A stretch of DNA of 64,000 bases, from positions 62,001 to 126,000 of the forward strand of contig NZ_RQYZ01000008.1 in NCBI RefSeq assembly GCF_003932855.1, read 5' to 3'. Each line of letters starts with the position of its first letter. Within the stretch, counting starts at the first letter, position 1. Origin of the DNA: Tessaracoccus sp. OH4464_COT-324. Its GTDB lineage: Bacteria > Actinomycetota > Actinomycetes > Propionibacteriales > Propionibacteriaceae. Of the stretch, positions 63,486 to 64,000 are shown piece by piece. Made by a program: the position numbers and the translations under genes. Below the pieces are notes generated by a model that saw nothing but the letters and a program-made list of their open reading frames with translations, was not told the origin of the DNA and did not search any database.

Positions 63486-64000
63486 GCTGGTAGCGGCTGC
63501 CGATGGTTCATCGCTGGCCAATCCTGGGCCGGCGGGGTGGGCGTGGTATATCGACGAGGAGCGCTGGGCGGCGGGTGGTTGGCATCATGGCACCAACAAC
63601 ATGGGCGAGTTGGCAGCGGTGCTGCACCTGCTGGAATCCACTGCGGGCGACTCCCGGCCGCTGAAGGTGCTGTGCGATTCGCAGTATGTGATCAACTCGC
63701 TTACCAAGTGGCTGCCGGGCTGGAAGCGCCGGGGCTGGCGCAAGGGAGATGGCAAGCCGGTGCTGAACGTGGAGTTGATGAAGGCTCTCGACGAGCAGCT
63801 GGCTGGGCGGGACGTGCGCTTCGAGTGGGTCAAGGGCCACGCGGGGCATCGGCTCAACGAGGAGGCGGACGCGCGCGCCCGGGCGGCTGCCGAGGCCTAC
63901 CGGGATGGCAAAGAACCCGAATGCGGCCCGGGATTCGGCGTGCAGCCGGACATGACGCGATTCGCCGTCGGGCAGCGGGAGGAAGAGCCGGATCTGTTTT
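63475..64000 (+). CDS. rnhA: Ribonuclease HI, 3' end outside window
   Basis: The frame is open from ATG 63475 to the window edge (175 codons, no stop yet). Acidic active site: Asp in AAADGSSLANPGPAGW, Glu in NNMGELAAVLHLLE, Asp in VLCDSQYVINSL and Asp in HRLNEEADARA, with the flexible-loop His in VKGHAGH. The KWLPGWKRRGWRKGDGKPVLN handle is typical of RNase HI. It degrades RNA in RNA:DNA hybrids. A tail of more than 25 residues after the catalytic domain suggests a C-terminal extension. Confidence 0.93.
   Translation, partial: MPAELVAAADGSSLANPGPAGWAWYIDEERWAAGGWHHGTNNMGELAAVLHLLESTAGDSRPLKVLCDSQYVINSLTKWLPGWKRRGWRKGDGKPVLNVELMKALDEQLAGRDVRFEWVKGHAGHRLNEEADARARAAAEAYRDGKEPECGPGFGVQPDMTRFAVGQREEEPDLF

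Overview
The window is high-GC DNA on which nearly every base is coding, with short 1-10 bp gene overlaps and many GTG/TTG starts. Gene content and order (guaB then guaB3; sucCD - DUF6350/PerM-like - purN - purH - folD - DUF3017 - mdh; a NarK pair; BMP-lipoprotein nucleoside importer) point to an actinobacterium. A facultatively anaerobic member of the Propionibacteriales fits best, but the genus is not fixed by the sequence. I see no tRNA, rRNA, CRISPR array, insertion sequence or prophage.

Layout. 1-5110: the start of a PTS IIA gene (minus strand, running off the left edge), guaB, a DUF1980-type protein with its UPF0718 permease partner, guaB3 and a chorismate mutase. 5178-8730: a group II truncated haemoglobin divergent from a TetR-ABC ATPase-ABC permease operon, with two matching dyads between them. 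8793-27158: a nitrate respiration and molybdenum island. A cysteine-bearing HTH regulator diverges from moaA-moaD-mobA, followed by narGHJI, two narK genes, moaE-moeB-moeA, a convergent MoaB-MoaC fusion, and an HTH-TOBE regulator with modABC. Molybdate import, every cofactor step from GTP to bis-MGD, the enzyme, its chaperone and the nitrate/nitrite porters all lie within about 18 kb. 27202-36507: NhaD/ArsB-type antiporter, cysE, cysK, guaA, a FocA-type channel, small membrane proteins, a cardiolipin synthase-like PLD protein and a DUF2130 protein. 36538-50438: pcrA helicase, an M23 peptidase, sucCD, a one-TM envelope protein, a PerM-like protein, purN, purH, folD, DUF3017, VKOR and mdh. 50527-64000: a cupin, the actP/DUF485 pair, purU, a CNNM/CBS protein, a phosphotransferase, a nucleoside ABC importer with cdd, then add and the start of rnhA.

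How the genes work together. The nitrate island is self-contained: ModABC imports molybdate, MoaA/C/D/E, MoeB, MoaB, MoeA and MobA build the cofactor, NarJ inserts it, NarGHI respires nitrate and NarK1/NarK2 move nitrate in and nitrite out. Purine metabolism recurs across the window: guaB, guaB3, guaA, purN, purH, the folate-linked folD and purU, and the importer-cdd-add salvage genes. sucCD and mdh are TCA-cycle steps.

The most striking non-coding signal is a repeated leaderless promoter layout. A TAnnnT hexamer sits exactly six bases before the start codon of eleven genes (tetR, moaA, moaB-C fusion, HTH-TOBE regulator, cysE, guaA, a small membrane protein, the PLD protein, VKOR, purU, add). 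Other notable non-coding elements are paired operators at 5585-5618, two interleaved and mutually exclusive hairpins at 51023-51068, an unexplained hairpin-rich stretch at 170-280, a long palindrome over the M23 promoter, and several strong terminators.
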